DNA of 64,000 bases from Ciborinia camelliae (lineage: Eukaryota; Ascomycota; Leotiomycetes; Helotiales; Sclerotiniaceae), in assembly GCA_025890175.1 (NCBI GenBank), contig JANPYM010000004.1, forward strand, positions 937,134 to 1,001,133, in the 5' to 3' direction. Each line of letters starts with the position of its first letter. Within the stretch, counting starts at the first letter, position 1. The notes below the pieces were generated by a model. It did no database searches and was not told where the DNA came from. It was given only the letters and a program-made list of their open reading frames with translations. Made by a program: the position numbers and the translations under genes. Positions 12,254 through 24,280 of this stretch are shown piece after piece.

Positions 12254-13355
12254 ATGTCAGCTTCCAAAAGAACCATAGACTCCTTCTTCAAGCCGCCAGC
12301 AAAGAAACCTCGAGTATCGGAATCGGCAACTCTAGGAGAAAATCCAAGGGGAGAAGAATCCGTAAGTAATATCCAACACAACGCTGTCATTTTCGCCACC
12401 TAACTAACGAAGGAACGCGAATTCACGCGTCACTCAACATACCCATTTCCAATACCATGTTTTCCCTCATCTATATCTTCGGAGCTATCATCGTTCCCAT
12501 CCACGATTGGCAAAGAGATAAATGATCAAGCAGACTTGGAACTTCTTTACTTCGAGCCTTATATTCCTAAATATCTCGAACGTCAGGTATTTCAATTCCT
12601 TCGTTCAGAGTTACCTTTCTACCGTGTGGAATATGATATCAATAGAGGGGGTATATCAACACATATCAAAACTCCAAGGTAGTCAATCCATCTTTGAACG
12701 TTTGAATGCAAGTCAGCTACTAAAAGACCTGAGAAGATGGACCACAGTTTTTGGGCTCGATGAGACATCCAAATTTAATGATATTGGGGAAGTCATGGAT
12801 ACCAAAAGCGAGAAGAAAGTCGAGAAAGAAAGACATTATACCAAATATCCCCCTCGACCAATCCCCAAGTGTTTAGATGATTTACGAGTTTCCACTGAGG
12901 CGGCGACATGTTGCAAGTTCAACTTTTGCCTCGTCAACTATTACGCATCTGGATCGGATTCGATCTCGTATCATAGTGACGATGAAAGATTTTTAGGTCC
13001 CTTGCCAGCTATTGCAAGTTTCTCGCTTGGGGCAAGGAGAGATTTCCTCATGAAGCATAAACCCGTCCCACCAAACGACAGTGCACCTCCTCCACCGGAA
13101 ATAAAGCCTATCAAGCTGCCGCTTGCGAGTGGGGACATGATATTGATGCGAGGAAGAACACAAGCAAATTGGCTTCACTCCATTCCCAAACGAACGGGAA
13201 AGAATGCAGATGATGGAGGGAGAATCAACATTACCTTCAGACGCGCTATGGTGAAAGGTGGAACGGAGAACTATTATAATTATAATGTCGGCACTGGACC
13301 TGTGTATAAATGGGATAAAATTTCGAGGGAAATGAGAATATGGAAAGAATCATAG
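12254..13355 (+). CDS. AlkB-type DNA dealkylase (ALKBH2-like 2-oxoglutarate/Fe(II) dioxygenase)
   Basis: Probable nuclear repair enzyme that oxidatively removes 1-methyladenine and 3-methylcytosine from DNA (family knowledge). Three exons: 12254-12361, 12413-12678 and 12737-13355, giving 330 aa. Introns are 51 nt (branch TAACTAAC) and 58 nt. Fe(II) ligands are H204 and D206 in SYHSDDE and H272 in WLHSIP. The 2-oxoglutarate/substrate arginines are R287 and R293 in RINITFR. FEPYIPK...SELPFYRVEYD precedes the core, as in ALKBH2. The short first exon reads MSASKRTIDSFFKPPAKKPR: a PCNA-interacting (PIP-box-like) IDSFF motif followed by a basic cluster that could be a nuclear signal. It ends tail to tail with NUS1, with 66 bp between the stops. 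Confidence 0.9.
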
Positions 13356-13421
13356 TTGAATTGTTTTGAATCTCACCCACCATTCCATCTTGTACACTTT
13401 CGTATTATAATGAAATCTAAT

Positions 13422-14613
13422 CTATCTTCCAAACCTCATCTGCGCGTTGCCATAATTATATAAAGCTTGCAAGAATACTTGATATCCAACTCCATGGTTA
13501 TCTTGAACGTGAAAAATTTCGGAAAGGCGTAACTGCCATGGTGGGTATCCGGATAGTTCAACTGTTGGTCCGAATAATATCAGAAGGTTCGGCTCTCCCA
13601 TGATGCTTTCCGTGATTTCGGCATCAATAAGTTCTTGGCTAATATCATTGGGCTGAATTTTACCTCGCTGGGACATCTCGGTTAGTGTTTTGGTCAAGTC
13701 AACCAGCGAATCCCGACCGTCCTCAGTAGAAAGAAGTAGCACTGAAATATGCTGTAGAGACCCAGGAAGTGTATCACTGGTCGAAGTACTTGATGAGGAT
13801 TCCATGGACGGGACATGGGGGGCTCTCATAGATAACGCTGGGTGGTCCGGTCCAAAATACGAGGCCAACTTTCTCACTACAGCCCGGTGTGTTGCTGGCA
13901 TATATCCCTTGAGTATACCTAAATTTCACAATTAGCACTCCCTCTGTCTGCCTCGTCTACATATCCAAAGACAATCACATACCAGTCTTTTCATACACCG
14001 ACAACATTGGGATTCCTACGCATGCACACCATGCTGTGATCTCCGCCACCTCATCAACCAGGGCCTCTAATCCCGCACCTCCTCTTGCCCCATCCTCCAA
14101 ATTCAATATCACACTAACATGTTCGGGTATTCTCTCTAACCCCTTTACATCCTTCTGTATTAACCCTGGCGTCCGGTGATGATAAAATAAAATGGCGAAT
14201 ATGCGATCCTTCACCGCATGATATGCTTGTCTCAACCTGATATATAGTGAAAATATTGCATGTACAACAGCGTATACTAATGCGTGTAATTGAAGGCGAA
14301 AGAAGTTGCGAATGCCTAGATGAGAACGCGATTTTGGAGACGATGATTTGGGCTTCGACTTCGATTTAGACCTAGATTGACTTTTGATTGATGAAGATCG
14401 CGAGGGTATATCGGAAGGGAGCAATGGCTAGAATATAGGTACAGCGTCAATAAGTGGACGAGGAAATTTGGATGGGTAGCTGCAGGTACACAATGACAGG
14501 GCGGAATTAAAACTTACCTCGATAAGCTTGCGTCGTTCTTCTGCTGTTAATAGGTTGTGACCGCCTCTGGAATCTTCACGGTACGCTTCAAGAGCTTTAG
14601 ATTTACCGGCCAT
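13422..14613 (-). CDS. NUS1: Dehydrodolichyl diphosphate synthase complex subunit Nus1
   Basis: Non-catalytic partner of the Rer2-type cis-prenyltransferase that makes the dolichol backbone at the ER (family knowledge). Three exons: 14613-14518, 14427-13983 and 13918-13422, giving 345 aa. Start MAGKSKALEAYRED; an upstream in-frame GTG was not used. Residues 48-68 are a Lys/Ser-rich basic spacer. Residues about 78-97 (LHALVYAVVHAIFSLYIRLR) are hydrophobic and likely the membrane segment. The degenerate prenyltransferase fold follows: VSVILNLEDG, VDEVAEITAWCACVGIPMLSVYEKTG, then ISVLLLSTEDGRDSLVDL. The protein ends NAQMRFGR, with the RxG motif that contributes to the shared active site. Divergent from COG6. 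Confidence 0.88.
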
Positions 14614-14943
14614 GTTGATCACTACACAATGAGTATAAAGAAACCCAAGGTAGTGAGTGAGTGGATAGAAAGTTGAGTAGAGAGAAGTGTCCTAAATTAT
14701 TTCTACAACCTGAAAGGCTGGAATTCGTAACGAGGCCACGATTTTTGAGGATTCTGTTGATTTATTACTCGAGTAATCTACAGTATAAAATTAAAGCCTT
14801 TTATGTACCTACATAGTTCAAGCGAGGCTGATAATTCCGGGCCTCCGATTTGACCCCTGCCTGCCAGTTGACCAGTTGACGACTGATGCATTGCTTCCAC
14901 AAGTCAAGACACACTTCGCATTCGAGCTTCATGAACTTCAACT
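14614..14943. promoter_or_regulatory. Shared divergent promoter region, NUS1 / COG6
   Basis: About 330 bp between the two start codons carries both promoters. No individual binding site is claimed. Confidence 0.5.
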
Positions 14944-17558
14944 ATGGCTTCTCTTAATAGTGGCTCAGTGATATCGTTATATCCAAAAGGGCCAAGCTTT
15001 ACATTGGAAAACTTTTCGAATAAGGACTTCATCGTGAGAGATTTTGTGGAAGAGCTGTCTGAAAGTGCAATTCCGATAAACCGGCGTTCTGGACCAGCTC
15101 AACCCCCATTTGACCCCAAACCATTCATAAGGACATTCGAAAGTATTTTTTACTGATTTCCCAATAATCTACATTCCTGGATACTGATGAGAATTCAGAT
15201 GCCCTTCAACAACTTGCGACACTCTCAGACGAGTTAGAGGAAAAGGAAACAGACCTCCTCACATCTGTTCGGCAGGCCGAGAGACAGCATGATCAAACAT
15301 TAGATACTTTAGGGCGTAAACTGGATGAGTCAATCGATTCTTTTGAATCTCTCGATATAACACTAAATAATCCTAATGGTACGAGTGGCGCAACTGCAGA
15401 TCGATATGGCCGGCCGGAGGCAGGAGGGAACATTGCGGTACAAATTGGAGAAAGGCTCGAGGACCTAGATAAGCAGAGACGGCGTGCGATGGATGCCAAC
15501 TTCTTAATACAATGCTGGATAGAAGTCAGTGAGAACGGATCACTTATATCCTTAGAGGATATGATCAGGCGGCAAGGCGGAGGGGAAAATAAAGTTAGAT
15601 CTGCTGTCATTGCTAGACAGCTCATGCGCATGAGCCAGAGACTGGATCCGGCTTCGTGGGCAAATGGTTCGAAAAAGGCCAATGGAGTTACTAATGGTGT
15701 TGTTGGATACAAAGGCCATAATACTAGGGAAATCATAGAGAAGTTCTCGGAGACTTTAGAAAAGGACCTGTTGAAACAGTTTGACACCAGTTATCGAAGG
15801 CAGAACTTCGATGATATGCTCGAGTGTGCAAAGGTCCTACACGACTTCAACGGTGGATCTAGTGTCATTGGTGCATTCGTTAACCAGCATCAGTTTTTTA
15901 TCGACAGAAGTCAACTCATTGCAGAAGAGGTCACAACCGACAATGATACATGGGAAATCTTGGCCGATCCTGACTCGGAACCTCCTGGAGTTGAATCTAG
16001 CTTGCAGTCTCTTGTCGATGAAATTAGGACTGTCATGCAAGAAGAATCTTTTATGATTAAGCGAGCATTTCCATTCTATGAAGTTGTTCTCATCAAATTT
16101 ATCCAGCGAGTATTCCAGCAATCTATTCAACAGCGTCTAGAGATGGTTCTTGAAAAGGCAGACACTATTTCTTCTCTAGCTTTCCTTAGATCGCTGCATG
16201 CTTCGAGAACTTGTATAAATAGCTTAATCGAAGACCTTAAAACACACGGTCTTACAGAGCACCCCGAACCTTGTACAGCCCAAACCGCACAAAGTCTGGA
16301 CCAGCAATTAGACGAGCTATTTGTCCCATATCTTGTTGGGAATTCGTACATCGACCGAGAGAAGAAAAGTCTTGAAGAACTTTTCTCTTCATTGCTTTTC
16401 AAGTTTACTATCTACCACTCACGGCGAAAGAAGGTTCCAACTGGTTTCATGGCTTCCTTGGCCCAACAGGGAAGTCAGCTTTTATCGTCTGCAAAGGATA
16501 CGTACATCGATCGTCTTGGCTCATCTGAGCTCACCCCCACTCAGAAGGCTATGATGTTGCGTGTTGCCGGACTTAGGGATCTTGATAACAATAAGAATGA
16601 GATTGAAGTCACAGATGAAGATGGTGTGATCAGTGTCGCAAATGCCAAACGTATGCTTAAATGGCTTGCAGAAGGTGTCCGACGAGCTTTGGAGATGGGA
16701 AGTGGAAGTGACACGCCTAAAGATGTCTCGGCTCTTCTGAATCTCTTACTGAGCAGCATGGGTGAGGTGTATATTGAAACAGCTCTTGAGGCTGCTTCCG
16801 ATCAAGCCGCCGCTCAGGAGAATATCAAGACTGAGCCTGATTTGGCCTATCTTCCTTCGGTGCAACCAGCCGTCATTATTACAAACGTTATGTCACGCTT
16901 TATCAATACGGTACTCATACGACTTGCAGAATCAAATACCACTGTTCGACGTGGAATGGAATTAGAAACCAAAACAAGTGTGGAGAGGATTGAGAAGAAG
17001 ACAAACGACATCATGCGCAGTACGATTACAGTGGTACTGAACTGGGTGACGAGGTTGTTGGCAAACCAGAAGAAAACAGATTTTCGACCAAAAGATAGTG
17101 ATCTAGGGTCGTTTGAAAATCCACAGACTGCGACCTGTCTTTCTATTTGCAATTTCCTTCAGCGTGTGGCCAGACTCGCAGCACAAGCTGTCGATGGACA
17201 GAATCTCGAAGTGTTTAGCTGCGAGCTCGCGATCAGCATTCGAGACATGCTGTTTGAACACTTCAAAAAGTTTCAAGTGAATGCTACTGGTGGTTTGATG
17301 GTTACGAAAGATATTTCAAACTATGTGTCCGCGCTGAAGGGCTGGCCATTAACAAAAGATATTGCTAGTGAAGTTGAGATCCTCAGCGACATTGGCAATT
17401 TATTTATCGTCATGGCAGAAGGTCTCAGAGAAAAGTCGAGAGCTGTACTTGCTAGTGGGACCAGCAAGAAGTTGCAAAAGGCAGACTTCAAGGCTTTTGT
17501 ATTGAAGAGAGACGATTCGGGTAGCGTGGGAGTTCAAAGTGTGCTTGCAGGATTATGA
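14944..17558 (+). CDS. COG6: Conserved oligomeric Golgi complex subunit 6
   Basis: Lobe-B subunit of the COG tethering complex, which recycles Golgi enzymes by retrograde transport (family knowledge). Two exons, 14944-15142 and 15199-17558, with a 56-nt intron and 852 aa in total. The N-terminus has NKDFIVRDFVEELSESAIPINRRSG. After the intron comes the coiled-coil region, with ALQQLATLSDELEEKETDLL and further heptad-like stretches including LDKQRRRAMDANFLIQCW. Helical repeats fill the rest: ANGSKKANGVTNGV, FVPYLVGNSYIDREKKSLEE, RKKVPTGFMASLAQQG. It ends SVGVQSVLAGL. Length fits fungal Cog6. It faces COX17 tail to tail with 327 bp between. Confidence 0.93.
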
Positions 17559-17885
17559 TACCAAAAATTGAAATTGGGAGGTCAACAGGAAAAGGGAGGC
17601 GTTCAGGTGTAAGCGTGGAAATGACAATCAATAAAAGCCATTTATTACGGGATGGTCTTCGTCCGCTATCACGATTATCTGTACATATGTACAATATTAC
17701 AAGATCAAATATGTTTACCATATATAATCTCCTCAAACATAGAGTTGGGATATTCTTCGCGATCCTTCTATGAATCCTTCTACTTGATCGTTCTTGATCT
17801 ATAATATCCACGCCTTGTGACGCCACTGCCATACCCAAACTCCATTGTAAATCTTCCGTATATCGTACACACCGTCTCCATAAAC

Positions 17886-18142
17886 TCAGGGTAAATTGAA
17901 CCCAAAACCAGCCATACAACTCTTATATTTATCAATCATACTCGCACAAGCTGCTTGTGGATCCTTGGCCGTGCTAAATAGCATACATTCGTCTCGAGCG
18001 GCTTTCTCGTCTTTACAGACGCAGCATGGCTTTTCCGAAAATCGACTTAGCTAATGTTCCAGTTTGTCAATTATGCAAATAAACGGGCCCGTACCTTTGG
18101 TTTTGCAGAGGCTTCTCCAGCTGGTTTAAGATCTGCGCCCAT
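17886..18142 (-). CDS. COX17: Cytochrome c oxidase copper chaperone
   Basis: Delivers Cu(I) in the mitochondrial intermembrane space to Sco1 and Cox11 for cytochrome oxidase assembly (family knowledge). Two short exons, 18142-18095 and 18050-17886, with a 44-nt intron, give 70 aa (yeast Cox17 is 69). Exon 1 reads MGADLKPAGEASAKPK. Exon 2 carries the signature KPCCVCKDEKAARDEC, with the Cu-binding CC pair and a CX9C, then a second CX9C (CASMIDKYKSC) and the ending MAGFGFNLP. All six cysteines of the family are present. There is no presequence, as expected for a Mia40 substrate. It is too short to stand out as an open frame and is easily missed. Confidence 0.93.
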
Positions 18143-18656
18143 GTTTGCGCTGGTGGCCGATGAGGCTAGTTTTGAAATCAGTAACTTACACTCACTCAAA
18201 TTCGGGAGGCAAGGCGCTTGGAGGTAGGGAAAAAGACATACGCATGCTAATTGCAGATGATGACATGTTCATATGTCGAATATCGTCTTTCAAAAGGCTT
18301 TGTAGATAGTACATGTATACTAGATTCTATTTTTGCATCTCAATCTGTTGTGTTCGTCGAGTACTTGTATTTGTATTTGTAAGAAGGCTCCAGAAATTCC
18401 AACCTCATAACACCACGACATAATTTCGGACCGAGCGGCCGCAGAAATCGGCAAAAAGTCTGACCGATCCGGCAACCACTGAATCGATATTAGCCTTTCT
18501 TGACCCTGAAGACCTGCAGCTGCAACCCCCACCACCAAAATATTGCCGCATCCATCAATTTCCACAATCAGCAAACTAGACATCTTACCTGCAAAAATTT
18601 GTTTTTTTAATATCGATTTCAAAATTTGTCAAATTTGAGCAACGTCAAGACTCAAG
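18143..18656. promoter_or_regulatory. Shared divergent promoter region, COX17 / RNA1
   Basis: About 510 bp between the start codons of two oppositely oriented genes. It contains a poly-T run just before RNA1. A minus-strand open frame here (18320-18622) has no family features and is taken as chance. Confidence 0.45.
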
Positions 18657-20020
18657 ATGGCTAGCACAACGAAGATTTTCTCGTTGGAAGGAAAGGGATT
18701 GAAGTTGGATTCCGCCGCGGATGTGGAGCCGCACATTAAGTTGCTGAGGGAGATGAAAGATGTGGAGGAAGTGAGATTTTTGGGAAATACCTTGGGCGTG
18801 GAAGCTTGTAGAGCGATTGGAGAGGTTTTGGGGGAGAAGACGAGTTTGAAGGTGTGGCTATTCCTTTTTCCATCAATTTCTATCCCCAAAGTGGCATTTT
18901 GTATGGATGCGTGAAGGAGTCAAATATAGTTGCTAACCTCTAAGTTAAGATTGCAAATTTGGCGGATATATTTACCGGACGATTGCTCAACGAAATTCCA
19001 CAAGCTCTTTCATCACTTCTTACTGCTTTACTCAAACTCCCTAATCTGCATACTGTCAATCTGAATGATAATGCATTTGGACTCAATACTCAAGCCCCAC
19101 TTGTCGCATTCCTTTCCTCGCACACGCCGCTTCAACATCTCATCCTTAATAACAATGGACTCGGACCTCATGCTGGTATCTTGATTGCAGACGCACTTAG
19201 CGCATTACACGCAAAGAAAGTCGAGGCACGTGCTTCAGGAAAACAGGTTCCGGATTTGGAGACTGTCATTTGCGGACGCAATAGATTGGAGAATGGAAGT
19301 ATGACGGCTTGGGCGAAGGCGTATAGCTTGCATACTGGTGTGAAGGAGGTCAAGATGGTGCAGAATGGTATTCGACAGGAGGGAATTAGTCACTTGTTGA
19401 GTGAGGGCTTGAAATATGCAAAAGGCATTGAGATTCTCGATTTGCAGGATAACACCTTTACGATTACGGGTTCGAAGGCTTTGGCTAAGGTTGTTGGAGG
19501 ATGGGCAAATATCCAGGAGTTGGGAGTGGGAGATTCGTTGTTGGGTGGAAAGGGAAGTGTTATTTTCGCCGAGGCATTGAAGAAGGGCAAGAATGAAAAA
19601 TTGGAGATTTTGAGGTTGCAATTTAATGATATCGGGGTAAAGGGTCTACAAGGCTTTACGACTGCTGCAAAGGATGCCCTACCACAGCTGAAGAAGATTG
19701 AGTTGAACGGAAATAAATTCGACGAGGACCATGACTGTATCGTTGAGTTGAAGGAGTTGTTGGAGGAGAGAAAGGAGAGATTGGCGGGTGACGTGGTGCT
19801 CGAGGATGAGTGGGGTCTTGACGAACTGGAGGATTTGGAAGGAGAGAGCGACGAGGAAAGCGAGGAAGAAGAGGAAGAGGAAGAGGAAGAACTCGAGGAG
19901 CAAAGAGAGAAATTGATTCACGATGCAGAGGAAGCCCAAGAAGGAGAACCCGTTGCACAAAGAGAAGACAAAGATGTCGATGATCTTGCAAAGGTTCTCG
20001 GCAAGAACCTCCAAGTCTGA
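18657..20020 (+). CDS. RNA1: Ran GTPase-activating protein 1 (Rna1)
   Basis: Cytoplasmic RanGAP that triggers GTP hydrolysis on Ran and so sets the direction of nuclear transport (family knowledge). Two exons, 18657-18851 and 18950-20020, give 421 aa; the 98-nt intron has a GTGTGG donor and TTGCTAAC branch site. The N-terminal strand (IFSLEGKGLKLDSAADVEPH) leads into leucine-rich repeats of the RanGAP type, for example LHTVNLNDNAFG, LQHLILNNNGLG, LETVICGRNRLENG, IEILDLQDNTFT, LEILRLQFNDIG and LKKIELNGNKF. The catalytic Arg lies in the loop after the first repeat, in the EVRFLGNTLG to DIFTGRLLNEIP region. A strongly acidic Glu-rich tail (about residues 365-390) is the usual Rna1 ending. Confidence 0.95.
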
Positions 20021-20890
20021 AAACGACATTACGATGATGAATGATGGATTTTGGATGCTTATGGCGGAAATAGATTTTTTCATGGTTGGTGTGGCCAAGG
20101 GAATGGTTTGGTCCAAGGGGCGGAAAATGGTGATAGAAGGAAATGAGAGGACATGGGAGGACTTGTGCATACCCCATTCATGTTACTGAAGAATAACCTT
20201 CGGTTTTCCATTCGATACAAATATGCATAGCATGGTATGGTTGCTAGATGGAAGTTAGCGTTGCATGCATTCCCGTAGATAGATATCTTTTAGACAAGAC
20301 GAAGAATTCCCCATTTATTTACTATCCAAATGACCTGGTATTGATTCTTGTTGACTCGATTGTGCTATATATGTCTAGGTACCTACCGACATATCATTGG
20401 ATCATCTGCTTTGAAGGTCGAACTCGGTAGCCAATCAAGTTTTTGCATATCCGATCCGCTACAATACCTGCATAGATCAAGATCCCACGGAAACGGAAAC
20501 GCCCGTGAGTTACCTACATCAACACCTACACCTACACCACAATCATTCATCCATTCATCCATTCATCCATCTGGGAAGAAAAACAGTCTACTGCCTATGT
20601 ATATCCATCCACATATATAGGTAAGTACCTATTATTCGATGTTTCTGCGATAAAAAGAAAAATATAATATAGGTAACATTGAAAGTCAAAGCCAATAGAT
20701 TCTAAGTTAGGAGGTTATCTTACCTCGGCTTTCCTTTGCAAAAGGGGAGAAGACTGACTGACTCATTTTTTTTCTTTGTTGATATATCTCTGACTCCTCA
20801 TCCTGACGCAGAGAATATTTATTTTTTATTCTCATCATTCCTTTTTGGACATACATCCTTTCACACAATTTCATTTGCTTTCTTTACTTG
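20021..20890. other. RNA1 3' region and SSU1-like promoter
   Basis: About 870 bp without a gene, with a CATT/CATC microsatellite at 20541-20571 and several TACCTAC motifs. Promoter and leader of the downstream transporter are expected in the distal part. Confidence 0.5.
20541..20571. repeat. ATTCATCC microsatellite
   Basis: Four near-perfect ATTCATCC-type units upstream of the transporter gene. Confidence 0.85.
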
Positions 20891-22803
20891 ATGGATCCTT
20901 CTGGAGCCGGAACATGCGCGCAGATTTTCAGGCAAAATGTCAATGGAAAGAAGGATGATGACGATGATGAGAATATTAATCATCAGCCAGCTTCCGACGA
21001 ATCAAGTGGCGCGAAGGGGTTTGTCCCAGTGGATGTGAAGATTTCGAAGGAACAGAGGGGATGGAGAAAGTTGATTAGGAATTTCACTCCTTCGTATGTT
21101 ATTTCCTTCCATATTTTTTTTGGGGAGGGGAAGCTCTGAAAGGTTGAGATGTTGATTCCCTTTGCCACTCTTCCCCTAATCACCAAAATGAAACCCCCCA
21201 AGTTCTAACATCCCATCTCCCCAGCTGGTTCTCTGTAACAATGGGCACGGGAATCGTGTCCATCCTCTTGCATAATCTCCCTTATGACGGCTCTTGGCTC
21301 AGATATATCTCCACCGTTATCTTCGTGCTCAACATTTTCCTCTTTTGTGCATTTTTGATCATATCACTTCTACGCTATATATTATATCCGCAAATATGGA
21401 GGGCGATGATACGCCATCCGGCTCAATCTTTGTTTCTGGGGACTTTCCCCATGGGCCTGGCGACCATTATCAATATGGTTGTTTTTGTGTGTGTACCCGT
21501 TTGGGGCGTGTGGGTAGTTTATCTGGTGAGTTTGGTGTTTGAAGCTTGGGAAATGGATGGGGCGAGAGATTGAAAGGGGCTAATTGTTTGTGTGATGTAG
21601 GCTTGGGCTTTATGGTGGATTGATGCAGTTATTTCCGTAGCGACATGTTTCTATCTCCCCTTCGTAATGTAAGATTGCATCCCTTCTCCTCCCCCCCCTG
21701 TTCCCATCCCCCAAATCACACAACAACACAACCGCACAATCTATCCGACTAACATCCACTCTAGCATGTCCCTCCACAAAGTTGAACTTTCCACCATGAC
21801 TGCCGCCTGGCTTCTCCCAATCGTCGCTCCTATTGTAGCATCGGCCTCTGGAGGCATCGTCGCATCTGTCCGTAAGTACAATGCATTTTATTTTCTTAAT
21901 TGTAGACTCCCCAATATCCAAACACATCTACTCATTTCATAATCTACGATCTCTCTACTTTACAACACACCTTGCGTTTCATCATCTTCCTCAATCATCC
22001 CCCACAATAAATAAACGACCACAGTACTAACACCCCAACCTCTAGTCCCCCACCCTCAACACGCCCTCTGGACCATCCTCCTCTCCTACATACTCTTCGG
22101 CACCGGTTTCCCCCTCGCAATGACCATCCTAGTAATCTACTTCCAACGCCTCACCGTCTACAAAATTCCTCCCCGAGAAGTAATCGTTTCCGTATTTCTG
22201 CCCCTCGGCCCCCTAGGCCAAGGCGGATTCGCCCTCATGCAACTAGGAAAAGTATCTCTCACCCTCTTCCCCATAACCCACACCCTCCCATCCGTTGGCG
22301 CAGCCGGCGCTTCTCCAGGACCCATTCTCTACACCCTCGGCTTCATCCTCGCTCTCGTCCTCTGGGGTTTCGGTCTCCTCTGGCTTTTCTTCGCTCTAGC
22401 TTCTATTTCTCGCTCGCGATTCCCATTTAATATGGGATGGTGGGGATTTACATTCCCATTGGGCGTTTTCGCAGTAAGTACTGTTACTATCGGGGACGAA
22501 CTTCCTTCTAGATTTTTTAGGGTCCTGGGGACGGTGTTTAGTATTTGTGTGACGGGACTGTGGGTGATGGTGGCGGTAGGGACGGTGAAGAAGGCGATTT
22601 GGGGGGGATTGATATTTGCGCCATGTTTGAAGGATGTCGAGGGGGCGGAGAGGGAGGCGAGGGAACATTTTGAGGAGAAGAAGGGGAGGGGAAGGAAGGG
22701 GAAGAAGGGAGAGGTGCAGGGGAATGAGAATGGGAATGAGAATAGGGATGGGGATGTGCAAAGGACGATGCAATTTTCCCAGGGGGGTTCAAGTCCAGTT
22801 TGA
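20891..22803 (+). CDS. SSU1: Sulfite efflux pump, TDT/SSU1 family
   Basis: Plasma-membrane exporter of the tellurite-resistance/dicarboxylate family; the Ssu1 branch expels sulfite (family knowledge). Five exons: 20891-21093, 21225-21525, 21601-21668, 21765-21871 and 22046-22803, giving 478 aa. The cytosolic N-terminus is acidic (KKDDDDDENINH). The first membrane segment starts at WFSVTMGTGIVSILLHNLPY, the most telling Ssu1 stretch. About ten hydrophobic segments follow, including MGLATIINMVVFVCVPVWGV, SASGGIVASVLPHPQHALWT and NMGWWGFTFPLGVFAVST. The C-terminus is basic and then Asn/Gly-rich (about 430-478), probably disordered. A malate/dicarboxylate transporter is the alternative, but the N-terminal block favours sulfite. 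Confidence 0.88.
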
Positions 22804-24280
22804 GGGTTGGTGGGCCCTTTTTTGCAAACTTTTCCTGTATGAAATACAAGTCGGCTTTTTCTGCGAGTGCATGAGAGTATATAGTTCTGACGTATCAATC
22901 AATCATTCTTGTGTATACTATACTCAATGCATAATAATAGTAGTATATCATAGTATGGCGAAACAAAATAAGTAATCACATATAGGAAACAATTGTGCAT
23001 ACAAAGAAGATTCAACAAAGGTCAATCAATCAATCGATCAATGTTCCATATGTATTCTTTCTTTAGTCTGCTAACCCATATCCATTCTTAGTGAATAGTA
23101 CTATAGAGTATCTCCCCAATTCCCATCCATCCATCCATTCATCTATGAACCCCCCTCCCTCCAGAACCCAACCAACCCCCTCTGATCTGAGCCCCTTATC
23201 GACAAACATCAGTTCAAAGCCCATGCCACAAAGCCCAAACCCGACCCTATCTTGCGGAAGATGACATAAAAGGAGATCCCTCTAATTCCAGACAGTTTAG
23301 CCCATCAAAATCCAGGCTCAAGACTTCCCTACAACTGCCTCCTCAATCCACACCCCCATAGACTTATCATATCAATTGAAATGAAGGAAAGAGAAAGAGA
23401 AAGAAAGCAATAAAGGTGCAACCAAGTTAAATCAAGCAAATGGAGATTGAAGCATACCACAATCCTCAAAAAAAAGAACAAAAGGGGTATTGTACTATCT
23501 CCGTCCAGCTTACTATGCCTACGCTATCAAATCTAATGAGTGTCAAGTACATACACACAAATCAATATAAACAGCTGAGAAAAAAAATACAAAGTTACAA
23601 AAGGAGTCAACACAAACCACACCGCAAGTAACAGATCAAAGAAGAAACTATTTCATTTGAAAGGAGGGGGGTGAATTACAAGAAAACAGAAGAGAGTTTG
23701 CAATAAAGTAAAATTTTGCTGGTTTGGGTCTCTTGCAAGTTGAACTTTAAAAGGAAGCTGGCCACTGTACTGTACTTCATAAAATTGGGAATCAAAAAGA
23801 AAGTTAAAGAGAAGCAAACAACCCATATAACCACACTTCCCTCAAGAGGTACCGTCCTTATGCAGTCCCTAAATTCCGTCATACTTTTATATCTGAGCCT
23901 TTCCATTCATCTCAAATGTGTCATGGTTTCATCTTGCATCCATCCCACCACTTCATATGATATCTCTCCCCTCCCAATGAATTCCCTCCATTCCTTCCAT
24001 CCCAACAAATGTAAAAGCCACCCAAGCAATCCGAAAAGAAAATCTGAGAGAAAACTCCTGCCAGCCTGAGCCTAGGCACATCCTCACATTATGACATGAA
24101 AACCCTGTTCATATCCAGAAAGTGACCCATACGTGAAAAAACCAGACCCCCAAAATCGCCAATGAAGTAATAAAGTGTTACGAACACAATAGCATGTCAA
24201 AACAATCGCTGTCGTGATATCATAAATAAACAATTGGAGCTGTAGAATGATAAGTGCATGAAAGACTTTAGATCTCATAT
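22804..24280. other. Convergent 3' region, SSU1 / HAP2
   Basis: About 1.5 kb between two stop codons facing each other. It is AT-rich with A-runs (about 23440-23650) and no recognisable gene. It probably holds both 3' UTRs. Confidence 0.5.

Noticed and set aside
15293..15787. 164-codon minus-strand frame
   Set aside because: Antisense shadow of the COG6 coding exon.
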